From: a bacterium 1xD8-48
GTDB taxonomy: Bacteria > Bacillota > Clostridia > Lachnospirales > Lachnospiraceae
Direction: 5' to 3'
DNA length: 33,077 bases
Assembly (NCBI GenBank): GCA_009917455.1
Contig: QZDS01000044.1
Location: 1-33,077, forward strand
In this document: in pieces, positions 7,505 to 13,648 of the stretch
Position numbering within the stretch: the stretch's first letter is position 1
Layout: each line of letters begins with the position of its first letter
Made by a program: the position numbers and the translations under genes
The notes under the pieces: generated by a model
The model's input: the letters and a program-made list of their open reading frames with translations, nothing else
What the model was told of the DNA's origin: nothing
The model's database searches: none

Positions 7505-8698
7505 ATGTATAAAAAACGTATGATAATAACGGTTATGATGGCTGTATGCTTTATAGCAGCCTGCGCACATAAACCGGACAGTGAGGAACAGGTAGACATC
7601 AGAGATGCCGTGGGAGACAGCGGGCATCAGGAAAGCTGGATGGAGGAAGACGGAGCGGGAAGCCTGTCCAATGATGAAAAGACTGCTTCGGATGGCGAGG
7701 CTGCCCCGGCCAGCAGTTTCCCTGAAATTAATCCCACAGAATCCCCGAACTATTCTTTCGACAGGGAGATTTCTGAATTCCTTGATGCCTGCGCTGGCAC
7801 AAGGATTGAGCAAACCATTCCGGCAGCGGATGGTACATCGCTCCTTATCAGTGCAGACGTCAACGTGGAGGGGATAACCAGAGTCAGCCAGTATGAATAT
7901 GTCCTGACAGATATTACAGAGGAAATACGTGCAGATCTTTTTAAGTCGGTATTTCCGGAAACGGCGGATCAGGCTGAATATGATGAAATGAATGATGTCT
8001 GGACACTTGATATTGATGTTGCCATAAGGAATTATTTTCTGTACCAGATCAGCTATTCCAATGGAGGGACCACCATTCCCGGTGAACAGATTATCGTGTT
8101 TGAAAACAGGTATTATGACCTGTATCCTTTTGAGGATAATCGGCTCGGTTCTGTTTCAGACAGCAGGGTAAATGCTTCTCTGGACGAGGCAGAGAGTATA
8201 TGCAGGCAGATAGTGGATTCCATAACAGATGCAGGGGATTATGCAGCGGACTCTATCCAGGCTTACGGGAAGAGTGGGAGGCGTCCTTATCTGAAACTGG
8301 TATTTAAGCGTATGTTGGATGGTATGCCCGTAACGGCATACAATGACCTGGTATTTTTGTTTGATAATGATGGCATTGAAAAGGTGACTGGTTCCCTGTT
8401 TTCCGTAAATGAGACAGGGCTGGATCAAAAAATGCTTTCTCCGGAGGAGGCCGTCGGGAAATTGCAGGAACAGGCAGAACTTTTGGACTTTGAGGGGGAG
8501 AGCCATGTTACAGTTACCGAGATCACTTTGGAGTATGTGGTGGTCATATCTACTGATGGTCAGATACTGGTTACACCTTTTTGGAGACTTCTGCTTGGAG
8601 AGAATGAGGATGAGAGGAACTTCCTGCGCCAGAAGATACTTGGAATTGATGCGGTTACGGGGGAACTGATATGGGAAGAACGTGGAAATACGCTGTGA
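7505..8698 (+). CDS. Lipoprotein of unknown function, 397 aa
   Basis: An N-terminal signal (KKRMIITVMMAVCF) ends in the lipobox IAAC with Cys20, so the protein is expected to be lipid-anchored outside the membrane. A low-complexity acidic/serine linker (about 25-85) leads into a globular region. The repeated pattern 'expose variable, ASLDEAESICRQIVD ... KVTGSLFSVNE ... LSPEEAVGKLQEQ' resembles PepSY/DUF6034-like secreted proteins, though I cannot assign it firmly. GGAGG at 7495-7499 sets the start. It follows the sigma/anti-sigma pair by 75 bases on the same strand, so it is plausibly in their regulon or operon. Confidence 0.75.
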   Translation: MYKKRMIITVMMAVCFIAACAHKPDSEEQVDIRDAVGDSGHQESWMEEDGAGSLSNDEKTASDGEAAPASSFPEINPTESPNYSFDREISEFLDACAGTRIEQTIPAADGTSLLISADVNVEGITRVSQYEYVLTDITEEIRADLFKSVFPETADQAEYDEMNDVWTLDIDVAIRNYFLYQISYSNGGTTIPGEQIIVFENRYYDLYPFEDNRLGSVSDSRVNASLDEAESICRQIVDSITDAGDYAADSIQAYGKSGRRPYLKLVFKRMLDGMPVTAYNDLVFLFDNDGIEKVTGSLFSVNETGLDQKMLSPEEAVGKLQEQAELLDFEGESHVTVTEITLEYVVVISTDGQILVTPFWRLLLGENEDERNFLRQKILGIDAVTGELIWEERGNTL

Positions 8699-8817
8699 GC
8701 AATACAGCATTTGGGGAGAAGCTATAGAATGCATACCACTAATAAGGTATTTCTCCGGTTTCCGGCAGATATAGGAATTAGGGAGCAGGAGATTATATCA
8801 AAATGGAGGAAATGTTG

Positions 8818-9441
8818 ATGAAGAAAGAGGTAGGGTACTTCTTAGCGGTGATGTGTGTGTTGACATTAGTAGGATGTGGCACATTAGATAATGCGGAAAA
8901 AACAGAGGACAATCTTGCACAGTCTGCTGTGGAAGAAAGTATAGCATCAGAAGAAATCAATGTTGTGTCAGTATTGGCTGGTGTACAGGAGCCGATGCAG
9001 GACACTCAATTAGTGGCAGATGTTCTATCACAACCGGAAGAAGCGGATTATCAGAAAGATACTGAGAAAGGTAATTCTGATATACAGGAAAAGGAAGAAT
9101 GTTTAATGGATGTTACTGAAGCCGTGGAAGCAGAACAGGATAATCAAATAACTGTCCGGGAAGACATAATAAATGTAAATGAAATTAATGAGCAGGGTGG
9201 AATAATTGAATTTGCAGGAGATATGACATATAAAGAGTTTATAGATTTGGATTGGGTTTCAGATATTGATAACAGTTTGGATGAGGATACAAGCGTATAT
9301 ATCGTTAAGATATATTACCCGAATGGGTTTGAACATCATAAGGTTGGAAAAATTGAAAACTGCGAGGCAATAGGAGTATACCGTACAGATGATGGTGAGT
9401 ATTTGGGCGGCAGTTTTAGAGAGAGAGTCACTCAAAGCTAA
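8818..9441 (+). CDS. Small acidic lipoprotein, 207 aa
   Basis: The signal MKKEVGYFLAVMCVLTLVGC ends at a clear lipobox (LVGC). The start at 8818 was chosen over 8803 because GGAGGA at 8805-8810 precedes it, and the earlier ATG lies inside that ribosome binding site. The mature part begins with a long Glu/Asp/Gln-rich unstructured stretch (about 25-115), then a compact C-terminal region with the motif MTYKEFIDLDWVSDIDN. The family is not recognised. It is the last gene of the sigma-factor neighbourhood. Downstream the base composition rises to the GC-richer mobile-element DNA. Confidence 0.72.
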   Translation: MKKEVGYFLAVMCVLTLVGCGTLDNAEKTEDNLAQSAVEESIASEEINVVSVLAGVQEPMQDTQLVADVLSQPEEADYQKDTEKGNSDIQEKEECLMDVTEAVEAEQDNQITVREDIINVNEINEQGGIIEFAGDMTYKEFIDLDWVSDIDNSLDEDTSVYIVKIYYPNGFEHHKVGKIENCEAIGVYRTDDGEYLGGSFRERVTQS

Positions 9442-9535
9442 GAAGAAATGTAGAATACATTTTGTAGGATGAGATTGTGGCTGTTATCATAGGAATTCCC
9501 CCACGGAAGCATCTCACCAACAAGCCACAGCCTGA

Positions 9536-10015
9536 CAAGGCAGGGCGGGCATCCCAAAGGCATCATCCGGGAAGGACTGGAAGCTGTCTGATTCCCTACG
9601 GGAGAAGATAGCCGGATACGCCAGGGAGGATGCGGCGCAGGGCATCTATATGGGGAATAAGTTCCTCGCCCTGCGGAAAAGCGAGGTCGCCAAAGTCGCG
9701 CCGGACAGGGTGGCACTGATGGGGAAGGTTGACATGAAAACGATACAGGAGGCGGATGAGAGACGCCTGCATCTCCTGTTCGGGGAGCCGTATGAAGCAG
9801 AGTTCCAGTCCGGAGCCGTCCATGTGTATGACGGGAATGGTGACGAGGTACTGACCTACACGGCGGGCGTGGGCTGGCATGAGAAGGAGTCGAAGGCGGA
9901 GACGCAGGTACACGGGGCTATGAAGGCCGCCTACTTTGATGCGTTCCAGGCGGCAAGGCAGGAGATAAATGCCGGGGCCGTGGAAATGCAGAGAGGTTTT
10001 GATGCGAGGGCGTGA
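9536..10015 (+). pseudogene. 5'-truncated protein of a mobile-element-associated family
   Basis: The reading frame opens after a TGA at 9533 and already encodes good protein-like sequence (WKLSDSLREKIAGYARED) before the first ATG at 9650, which has only a weak ribosome binding site. This indicates a gene that lost its 5' end. The C-terminal part (GEPYEAEFQSG, TYTAGVGWHEKESKAET, FDAFQAARQEI) resembles in style the DUF3879-like proteins of Lachnospiraceae, an assignment from memory only. The DNA is clearly GC-richer than the upstream lipoproteins, fitting a junction near 9480-9530. Confidence 0.55.
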
Positions 10016-10129
10016 GGCAAATACGAATGAGAAATAGTGGCAGTGCGGCATGAAGGGAGAGGCGTTTATTGGGAGATACCAATATGCGCCTCCGCATTTT
10101 TAGGAGAGGAGGTGGTAGGTATCCGGAGG

Positions 10130-10279
10130 ATGAGATGCTCGAACAGTTTATGTAAGAAACGTGTCTGCGACATTTGGGAGAACCGTTTCGGGGTGATTGT
10201 GATAGAGCTGAAATGCCCGCACTGCGGCGAGGTGGTACGGGTGTATTGGAAACCGAGGCTGAAAGGTAAATATACATAG
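10130..10279 (+). CDS. Com-like zinc-ribbon protein, 49 aa
   Basis: Two cysteine pairs, CSNSLC (residues 3-8) and CPHCGE (about 30-35), flank a short beta-rich core ending in VYWKPR. This is the pattern of the Mu Com translational regulator family of small zinc-ribbon proteins often carried by phages. The start is ambiguous: ATG 10130 has CGGAGG only 1 base away, while GTG 10112 in the same frame overlaps AGGAGG. It is probably part of the same decayed phage segment as its neighbours. Confidence 0.55.
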   Translation: MRCSNSLCKKRVCDIWENRFGVIVIELKCPHCGEVVRVYWKPRLKGKYT

Positions 10280-10419
10280 ATGAAAAGAACGGCGGGAGGA
10301 TTCCTGCTGTTTTTGCTTTTACGGATTAAAGCGTTCCTTTTATGGGCATACTTATGCTATCAATGGAAAAATATGGAAATTTCCATTGTACGCAAAACTG
10401 AATAAAAAGTACCGAGCGA

Positions 10420-10539
10420 GTGGGACCGCATTGCGTCGAGTCACGAATGGCCGGAGTAAAGCTAGTGGGTTTTAATGTGTGTAGTTTTTAGATAGCTTTC
10501 CCTGGCCATTCTCTGCCATTTTTTCAAAGCCAGTCCCAC
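10420..10539 (+). ncRNA. Nested-stem structured RNA, unidentified
   Basis: Three co-axial inverted repeats nest within a 314-base gene-free stretch. GTGGGAC (10420-10426) pairs with GTCCCAC (10533-10539). AATGGCC (10446-10452) pairs with GGCCATT (10504-10510). AAAGCTA (10458-10464) pairs with TAGCTTT (10493-10499). Three perfect 7-bp nested stems by chance are unlikely. The stretch does not encode a protein. I cannot match it to a known RNA family. It could be a phage or mobile-element ncRNA or a cis-regulator of the downstream sigma-like gene; strand is assumed from the neighbours. Confidence 0.5.
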
Positions 10540-10548
10540 ATCTAAATT

Positions 10549-10594
10549 TAAAGCGTTCCTAACTTTACGAAGCCGTAAAGGAAGGAACGCTTTA
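10549..10594 (+). promoter_or_regulatory. Hairpin sequestering the ribosome binding site of the sigma-like gene
   Basis: TAAAGCGTTCCT..CTTTACG (10549-10569) pairs with CGTAAAG..AGGAACGCTTTA (10574-10594) at 19 of 21 positions around a 4-base loop. The 3' arm contains AAGGAAGG, the ribosome binding site of the ATG at 10594. A second copy of the 5' arm core, TAAAGCGTTCCTT, lies at about 10326-10338 and could compete for the same pairing. This looks like translation control. Confidence 0.6.
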
Positions 10595-11046
10595 TGTCTT
10601 TTAGGAAAATCACAATCAAGTCAGGAAATGAAGAATTCACACTGGAAGTTACGGAAGAAGAATACCTGAAATATTACCGCCCGTGGTGGCAGCAGAAAAA
10701 GCATGAGCAGAGGAACCGGGAGGCTATGGAGCAGAACGGCTATACGGAAGAATCCTACGAGGCGTGGCGGGATAATGCTTCGGAGGAAGTGGGCATCCCG
10801 GACATGGAGCTACCGGGTGTGGACGAGCTGGTGGAGAAAAAGCTGCTGCTCGGAGTGCTTGCGGATGCGATGGATTCCCTCCTTCCGGAAGAGAGGGAGC
10901 TTGCCATGAAGGTGTTCGGGGAGGAAATGAGCGTTTATGAGTATGCGCGGGTGACGGGCGGCAACAGGCGGACGCTTGATTTCCGCAAGAATAAAGTTAT
11001 GGAGAAACTGCGCCATTTTTTCCGGGAACATGGATTTGAAGTGTAG
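10594..11046 (+). CDS. Sigma-70 region 4-like protein of a mobile element
   Basis: This 150-aa protein starts just after AAGGAAGG (10578-10585). The N-terminal half is a charged helical segment (VTEEEYLKYYRPWWQQKKHEQRNREAM). The C-terminal half (about 85-145, LLGVLADAMDSLLPEERELAMKVFGEEMSVYEYARVTGGNRRTLDFRKNKVMEKLRHFF) has the sigma region 4 / helix-turn-helix layout seen in small sigma-like regulators of conjugative transposons and phages. It lacks a region 2, so it may be a regulator rather than a full sigma factor. Its translation start lies in a strong hairpin, described separately. Confidence 0.75.
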   Translation: MSFRKITIKSGNEEFTLEVTEEEYLKYYRPWWQQKKHEQRNREAMEQNGYTEESYEAWRDNASEEVGIPDMELPGVDELVEKKLLLGVLADAMDSLLPEERELAMKVFGEEMSVYEYARVTGGNRRTLDFRKNKVMEKLRHFFREHGFEV

Positions 11047-11057
11047 TTCTTTCTTTA

Positions 11058-11132
11058 TTCGACAGGAAAAGATACGTTTGTCGAACGGTTTTCAAAAAAG
11101 TTCCATTTTTCATTGCCTGTTTTCAAAAAAGT
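11058..11132. promoter_or_regulatory. Inverted 0A-box-like pair and 14-bp direct repeat
   Basis: TTCGACA (11058-11064) and TGTCGAA (11079-11085) form an inverted pair matching the Spo0A-box core. They are followed by two copies of GTTTTCAAAAAAGT (11088-11101 and 11119-11132, period 31). The cluster lies in the gap before the small gene at 11203. Confidence 0.4.
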
Positions 11133-11202
11133 GTCATTACGAAAGGTAGGAGGGTATATTTCGGAGCCTTCCAAAACGGCAGGAAAGGAGGGAACGGAAC
11201 CT

Positions 11203-11361
11203 ATGGAAAAGTCACAGGAGCTTATCGGCATCCTGCAGGCGATCAGCATTGTTGCGAAAAGCCTCGCCGCCAAGCTGGTGCAGATCGAGAAGGAAGTGGA
11301 AGCCTACGAAGCCGCGAAAGCGGCGCATGACAGGAAAATGAAGAAAGGATGGAGGCGCTGA
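11203..11361 (+). CDS. Small helical protein, 52 aa
   Basis: Start 11203 follows AAAGGAGGG at 11184-11192. The product (MEKSQELIGILQAISIVAKSL then charged KKMKKGWRR end) is a single amphipathic helix with coiled-coil character. Its stop overlaps the next ATG (TGATG), and the sequence style matches the next-but-one gene (IAEGFSIVAEGLRSLA), suggesting paired phage-type small proteins. No function is known to me. Confidence 0.65.
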   Translation: MEKSQELIGILQAISIVAKSLAAKLVQIEKEVEAYEAAKAAHDRKMKKGWRR

Positions 11362-11675
11362 TGCGTAAGAAGGTTTTTATCTGCAGCCCTTTCCGCGGTG
11401 ACATGGAAGGGAATGCAAAGAAAGCGGCTGCCTACTGCCGCATGGCGTGTGAGGAAGGGCATCTCCCCATTGCGCCGCACCTCTTATTCCCGCAGTTCCT
11501 GAATGAGGGGATAGAGGAGGAAAGGCGGCTCGGCATCTCTATGGGGATGGAGCTGCTCGCCCTGTGTGACGAGGTGTGGGTGTTCGGGGAAGCCACCGAA
11601 AGGATGGCGGCGGAGATCGCATCCGCCACGGCGCAGGGAAAGACAATCATTTTTAAGGAAACGGAGGGAATGTAA
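11361..11675 (+). CDS. Nucleoside 2-deoxyribosyltransferase-like (DUF4406/DUF7768-type) protein
   Basis: A 104-aa Rossmann-like protein beginning MRKKVFICSPFRGD. The pattern 'ICSPFRGD..GN..KA..YCR.A...G..PIAPHLLFPQFL ... GMELLALCDEVWVFG ... GM..EI..A...GK.I' is typical of the small nucleoside-deoxyribosyltransferase-like families found in phages. The early ATG at 11349 is rejected because GGAGG (11351-11355) lies after it and fits ATG 11361. It overlaps the stop of the previous gene and is followed within 1 base by the next gene, so the cluster is one operon. The enzymatic role is inferred from the fold only. Confidence 0.78.
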   Translation: MRKKVFICSPFRGDMEGNAKKAAAYCRMACEEGHLPIAPHLLFPQFLNEGIEEERRLGISMGMELLALCDEVWVFGEATERMAAEIASATAQGKTIIFKETEGM

Positions 11676-11993
11676 ATGGGAAGTGAATTAATGAAGATCG
11701 CGGAAGGGTTCTCCATCGTGGCGGAAGGCCTGCGGAGCCTTGCCAAAGCGGAGGGCGGCACGAAAGAAAAGACGGTGAAAGCACAGAAAGCGGAAAAGCC
11801 GGAAACTGTAGCAGAAGTACAGCAGGAATCCCCTGCCACGCTGGAGGGCATCCGCGCACTGATGGCGTAGAAGACACAGGAAGGAAAGTCAAAGGAAATA
11901 AAGGAACTTTTGCAGAAGTACGGCGCGGCGAAGCTCTCGGCGGTGAAGCCGGAGGACTACCCGGCGCTGATGCAGGAAGCGCAGGTGCTGTGA
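11676..11993 (+). pseudogene. Phage replication-cluster small protein with in-frame TAG
   Basis: The frame encodes 64 residues to TAG at 11868-11870. After the TAG the same frame continues (KTQEGKSKEIKELLQKYGAAKLSAVKPEDYPALMQEAQVL) to TGA at 11991-11993. That tail is family-like: related phage proteins, often mislabelled rRNA-biogenesis Rrp5-like, end in a similar helical 'LLxKYGAxKLSxV.P..Y..L...A..L'. The TAG most simply is a CAG (Gln) to TAG nonsense mutation. The gene sits in the standard phage order just before a DUF2800-like start, and the TGA overlaps the next ATG. Confidence 0.7.
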
Positions 11994-12352
11994 TGGGGAA
12001 ACACGCATTGCTTTCCGCATCCTCGTCCAAGCGGTGGCTCTCCTGTACGCCTTCCGCACGATTGGAGGAGCAGTTCAAGGACTGCAAAAGGGATGTGGAC
12101 GTGGAGAAAGCCATCCGCAGGAAACTGCACAATTTGCCCATCCCGGAGGGCGAGATGGAACTGTACCGTTTAGACCAGCGCATCAATGACAGGGGCGTTC
12201 TGGTGGATATGGGATTGGTGGAACAGGCCATTGCCTGTGAGCGGCTCCATAAGGAAGTGGTGACAAAACGCGCCTATGAGCTGACGGGCTTGGAGAACCC
12301 CAAGAAGAAAGCGCCCGTATTGCTTGACTTTACGGGCTTTCAGAGTGATTAA
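11993..12352 (+). pseudogene. Deletion chimera: DUF2800-like start fused to DNA polymerase A segment
   Basis: Residues 1-31 (MGKHALLSASSSKRWLSCTP, SARLEEQF) are the N-terminus of the phage DUF2800 nuclease-like family. Residues about 32-103 (CKRDVDVEKAIRRKL, then MELYRLDQRINDRGVLVDMGLVEQA to YELTGLENP) are an internal segment of phage family A DNA polymerase, between the 3'-5' exonuclease and polymerase parts. Residues 104-119 (KKKAPVLLDFTGFQSD) belong to neither. Two in-frame joins, near 12086 and 12302, therefore bring together genes that normally lie several kilobases apart in the phage replication cluster. The product has neither active site. Confidence 0.75.
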
Positions 12353-12378
12353 TAGACTACCAGAAAAGAAAGGAGCGG

Positions 12379-12609
12379 ATGCAGATGCGTATAAGGAAAG
12401 TTGCGATATATGCCAGGGTGTCAACAGAGCATGAGGCACAGCTTTCAGCATTGGAGAACCAGGTGCAGTATTACGATGACCTGATAGACAGGCACCCGGA
12501 CTGGGTGCTTTACCGCCGGTATATCGATGAAGGGATCACCGGCACCTCCATTAACTGGTATAATGCAGAATCTTTTTCCAATCCAATCCCTCCTTCCGTG
12601 GTGTTGTAG
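12379..12609 (+). pseudogene. Truncated serine recombinase (N-terminal stub)
   Basis: The first 57 residues are the start of a resolvase/large serine recombinase: VAIYARVSTEHEAQLSALENQ with the nucleophilic Ser in YARVST, and the conserved YIDEGITGTS. After GTS (about 12549) the family signal stops, and the last 19 residues (INWYNAES..VVL) come from unrelated DNA. The catalytic arginine region and DNA-binding domains are missing, so it is inactive. AAAGGAG at 12367-12373 precedes ATG 12379. It probably served the neighbouring decayed element. Confidence 0.82.
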
Positions 12610-12665
12610 CTTACCTCTGAATTTGGGATTTAGCAAGTGGAAAAATAAAAAGCTGGAAAACCATC

Positions 12666-12694
12666 TTGTGGCATCCGACATTTTCTGATAATAT
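12666..12694 (+). promoter_or_regulatory. Candidate toxin promoter
   Basis: TTGTGG (12666-12671), 17-base spacer, TAATAT (12689-12694). The leader from about 12701 folds: CAGAGGG and CCCTCTG around 12735-12755 pair, and overlapping AGTCC/GGACT can pair instead. Type I toxin mRNAs usually have such structured leaders. Confidence 0.4.
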
Positions 12695-12796
12695 ATTCGC
12701 ATGGGGTACTGCCATAACGGGATAGGCGGTCAGTCCTTCTTCGCAGAGGGACTATCCCTCTGACAACGGGTAAAACCGGGAAAGGGGGGATGCTTG

Positions 12797-12889
12797 ATGA
12801 GTGACTATGAACTGCTGACGGTTGTTCTGATGATTCTTGGAATCATCGTTTCGATCTTGATAGCGTACATAAACCACACAAAAAAGTGA
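12797..12889 (+). CDS. Holin-like type I toxin, 30 aa
   Basis: The ORF starts at ATG 12797 after AAAGGGGGG (12781-12789). It encodes MSDYELLTVVLM followed by a hydrophobic helix (ILGIIVSILIAYI) and a short basic tail (NHTKK). Size, the MSDYE start, one membrane helix and a Lys-rich end fit the Firmicutes holin-like toxin family (Hol_Tox, TxpA-like). Such peptides insert in the membrane and harm the cell when an antisense RNA is lost. The stop lies inside the left arm of a bidirectional terminator, and a strong antisense promoter lies about 90 bases downstream, as in known type I systems. Confidence 0.78.
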   Translation: MSDYELLTVVLMILGIIVSILIAYINHTKK

Positions 12890-12971
12890 CCGCCCCAGCC
12901 AAAGGTAAGGTCACTTCTTTGTAAGTAATTTTATCGGGGCTGACCGTCTATCGGCAGTATTCCCTTTTGTG
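12881..12971 (-). ncRNA. Probable antisense antitoxin RNA
   Basis: An RNA started by the minus-strand promoter at 12977-13005 would begin near 12970 and end at the shared terminator after roughly 90 bases. It would be complementary to the 3' end of the toxin mRNA. RatA-, SR4- and related antitoxin RNAs overlap their toxin mRNA 3' ends in this way. Existence is inferred from the promoter and terminator, not from expression data. Confidence 0.65.
12884..12916. terminator. Bidirectional terminator shared by toxin mRNA and antisense RNA
   Basis: AAGTGACC (12884-12891) pairs with GGTCACTT (12909-12916). On the plus strand the right arm is followed by a short T-rich tract (CTTTG). On the minus strand the same hairpin is followed by TTTT within CACTTTTTTGTG, so it can end transcripts from both sides. 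Confidence 0.75.
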
Positions 12972-12976
12972 TTTTT

Positions 12977-13005
12977 ATTGTAACAGATTCCCCCGCATCT
13001 GTCAA
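12977..13005 (-). promoter_or_regulatory. Near-consensus antisense promoter
   Basis: Read on the minus strand: TTGACA (complement of 13000-13005), exactly 17 bases, TACAAT (complement of 12977-12982). Only one base differs from the SigA consensus. No minus-strand gene follows; it points into the toxin gene. Confidence 0.85.
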
Positions 13006-13066
13006 ACGCTGCGGAGCGTTCCGCTGAAATCATTTTATAGCGGATTCCGCATAAAGGCAAGGGGTT

Positions 13067-13092
13067 AATTTGTCGATTTGTCGAATCGCAAA
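13067..13092. repeat. 26-bp direct repeat, left copy (tandem 0A-box-like)
   Basis: AATTTGTCGATT followed by TGTCGAATCGCAAA. It is identical to 17030-17055 and contains TGTCGAT and TGTCGAA 8 bases apart, each close to the Spo0A-box core TGTCGAA. The two copies bracket the first LytTR/GHKL module. Confidence 0.85.
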
Positions 13093-13099
13093 ATAGGGT

Positions 13100-13156
13100 G
13101 GGGTAAATTCCGCACAGGTGGGGTAAAAGGGGTAAATAATTTACCCCAGGGGTAAA
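13100..13156. repeat. Four GGGGTAAA iterons with a central palindrome
   Basis: GGGGTAAA occurs at 13100, 13120, 13129 and 13149 (intervals 20, 9 and 20). The third copy is the left half of a 19-base perfect palindrome (13129-13147, GGGGTAAAT-A-ATTTACCCC). Regular spacing suggests a protein-binding array. No gene on either strand is recognised here. Confidence 0.65.
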
Positions 13157-13232
13157 AGTCATCAAACTCTCACAGCGGCACAGGCGCTATTCAAAAATAA
13201 TGCTATAGGAATTTGGGTACTCGCAGGCAAAA

Positions 13233-13295
13233 GTATACTTTCACGCAAAAGTCGGGAGTTTCCGTGATAGTTTGGAGTTTTGCGTGATAGTATAC
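13233..13295. promoter_or_regulatory. 18-bp inverted repeat with internal 20-bp-period direct repeat
   Basis: GTATACTTTCACGCAAAA (13233-13250) is repeated inverted at 13278-13295 with one mismatch. Within the span CGTGATAGT occurs at 13263-13271 and 13283-13291, each preceded by GGAGTTT. A 9-bp site repeated at 20 bp resembles LytTR (AgrA-like) binding sites. The LytTR regulator gene starts 354 bases downstream. Confidence 0.6.
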
Positions 13296-13431
13296 AAAAA
13301 AAATGAAAAATGATAACAGGAGAAAAGGGCTGTTTCGGCAGTCCTTATTATCATGTCTTAAAATTTCACAATTCATTTCGTTACATTTCAAATTTCACAG
13401 ATATTTTTATAGTGGTTCAGAAAATAATAAG

Positions 13432-13500
13432 TTGGAAAGTGGGGAAAGCAGAGTTCATATGCTTACACGGTGGTTTGTGTTCGGCAACCCGCAAAGCGGA
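13432..13500. repeat. Dispersed repeat family A, copy 3 (right half)
   Basis: TTGGAAAGTGGGGAAAGCAGAG, then ATATGCTTACACGGTGGTTTG. It matches the right half of the copies at 3438 and 19694 with scattered changes. The hairpin half is absent. It lies upstream of the first LytTR regulator. Confidence 0.75.
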
Positions 13501-13648
13501 GCGTAGAAGCAGACCTTACATCGGACGAATGGCGAAAAATGTATTTTGAAACGGTTATTACACAGAAATGCCCATTCATGGCATCAATAAAACTTTATTC
13601 CCATTTTTGCCGATATATACGATATATTTATATAGGGCAGGTGATAGG

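Noticed and set aside
9438..9716. Minus-strand frame and short hairpin near the junction
   Set aside because: No start signal; the plus-strand frame there has family-like sequence.
12550..12565. TGGTATAAT extended -10 inside the broken recombinase end
   Set aside because: No matching -35 and no gene at a sensible distance; the site at 12666 fits the toxin better.
13100..13156. GGGGTAAA array considered as a CRISPR
   Set aside because: Units are 8 bases with 1-12 base gaps and no spacers; no cas genes are present.
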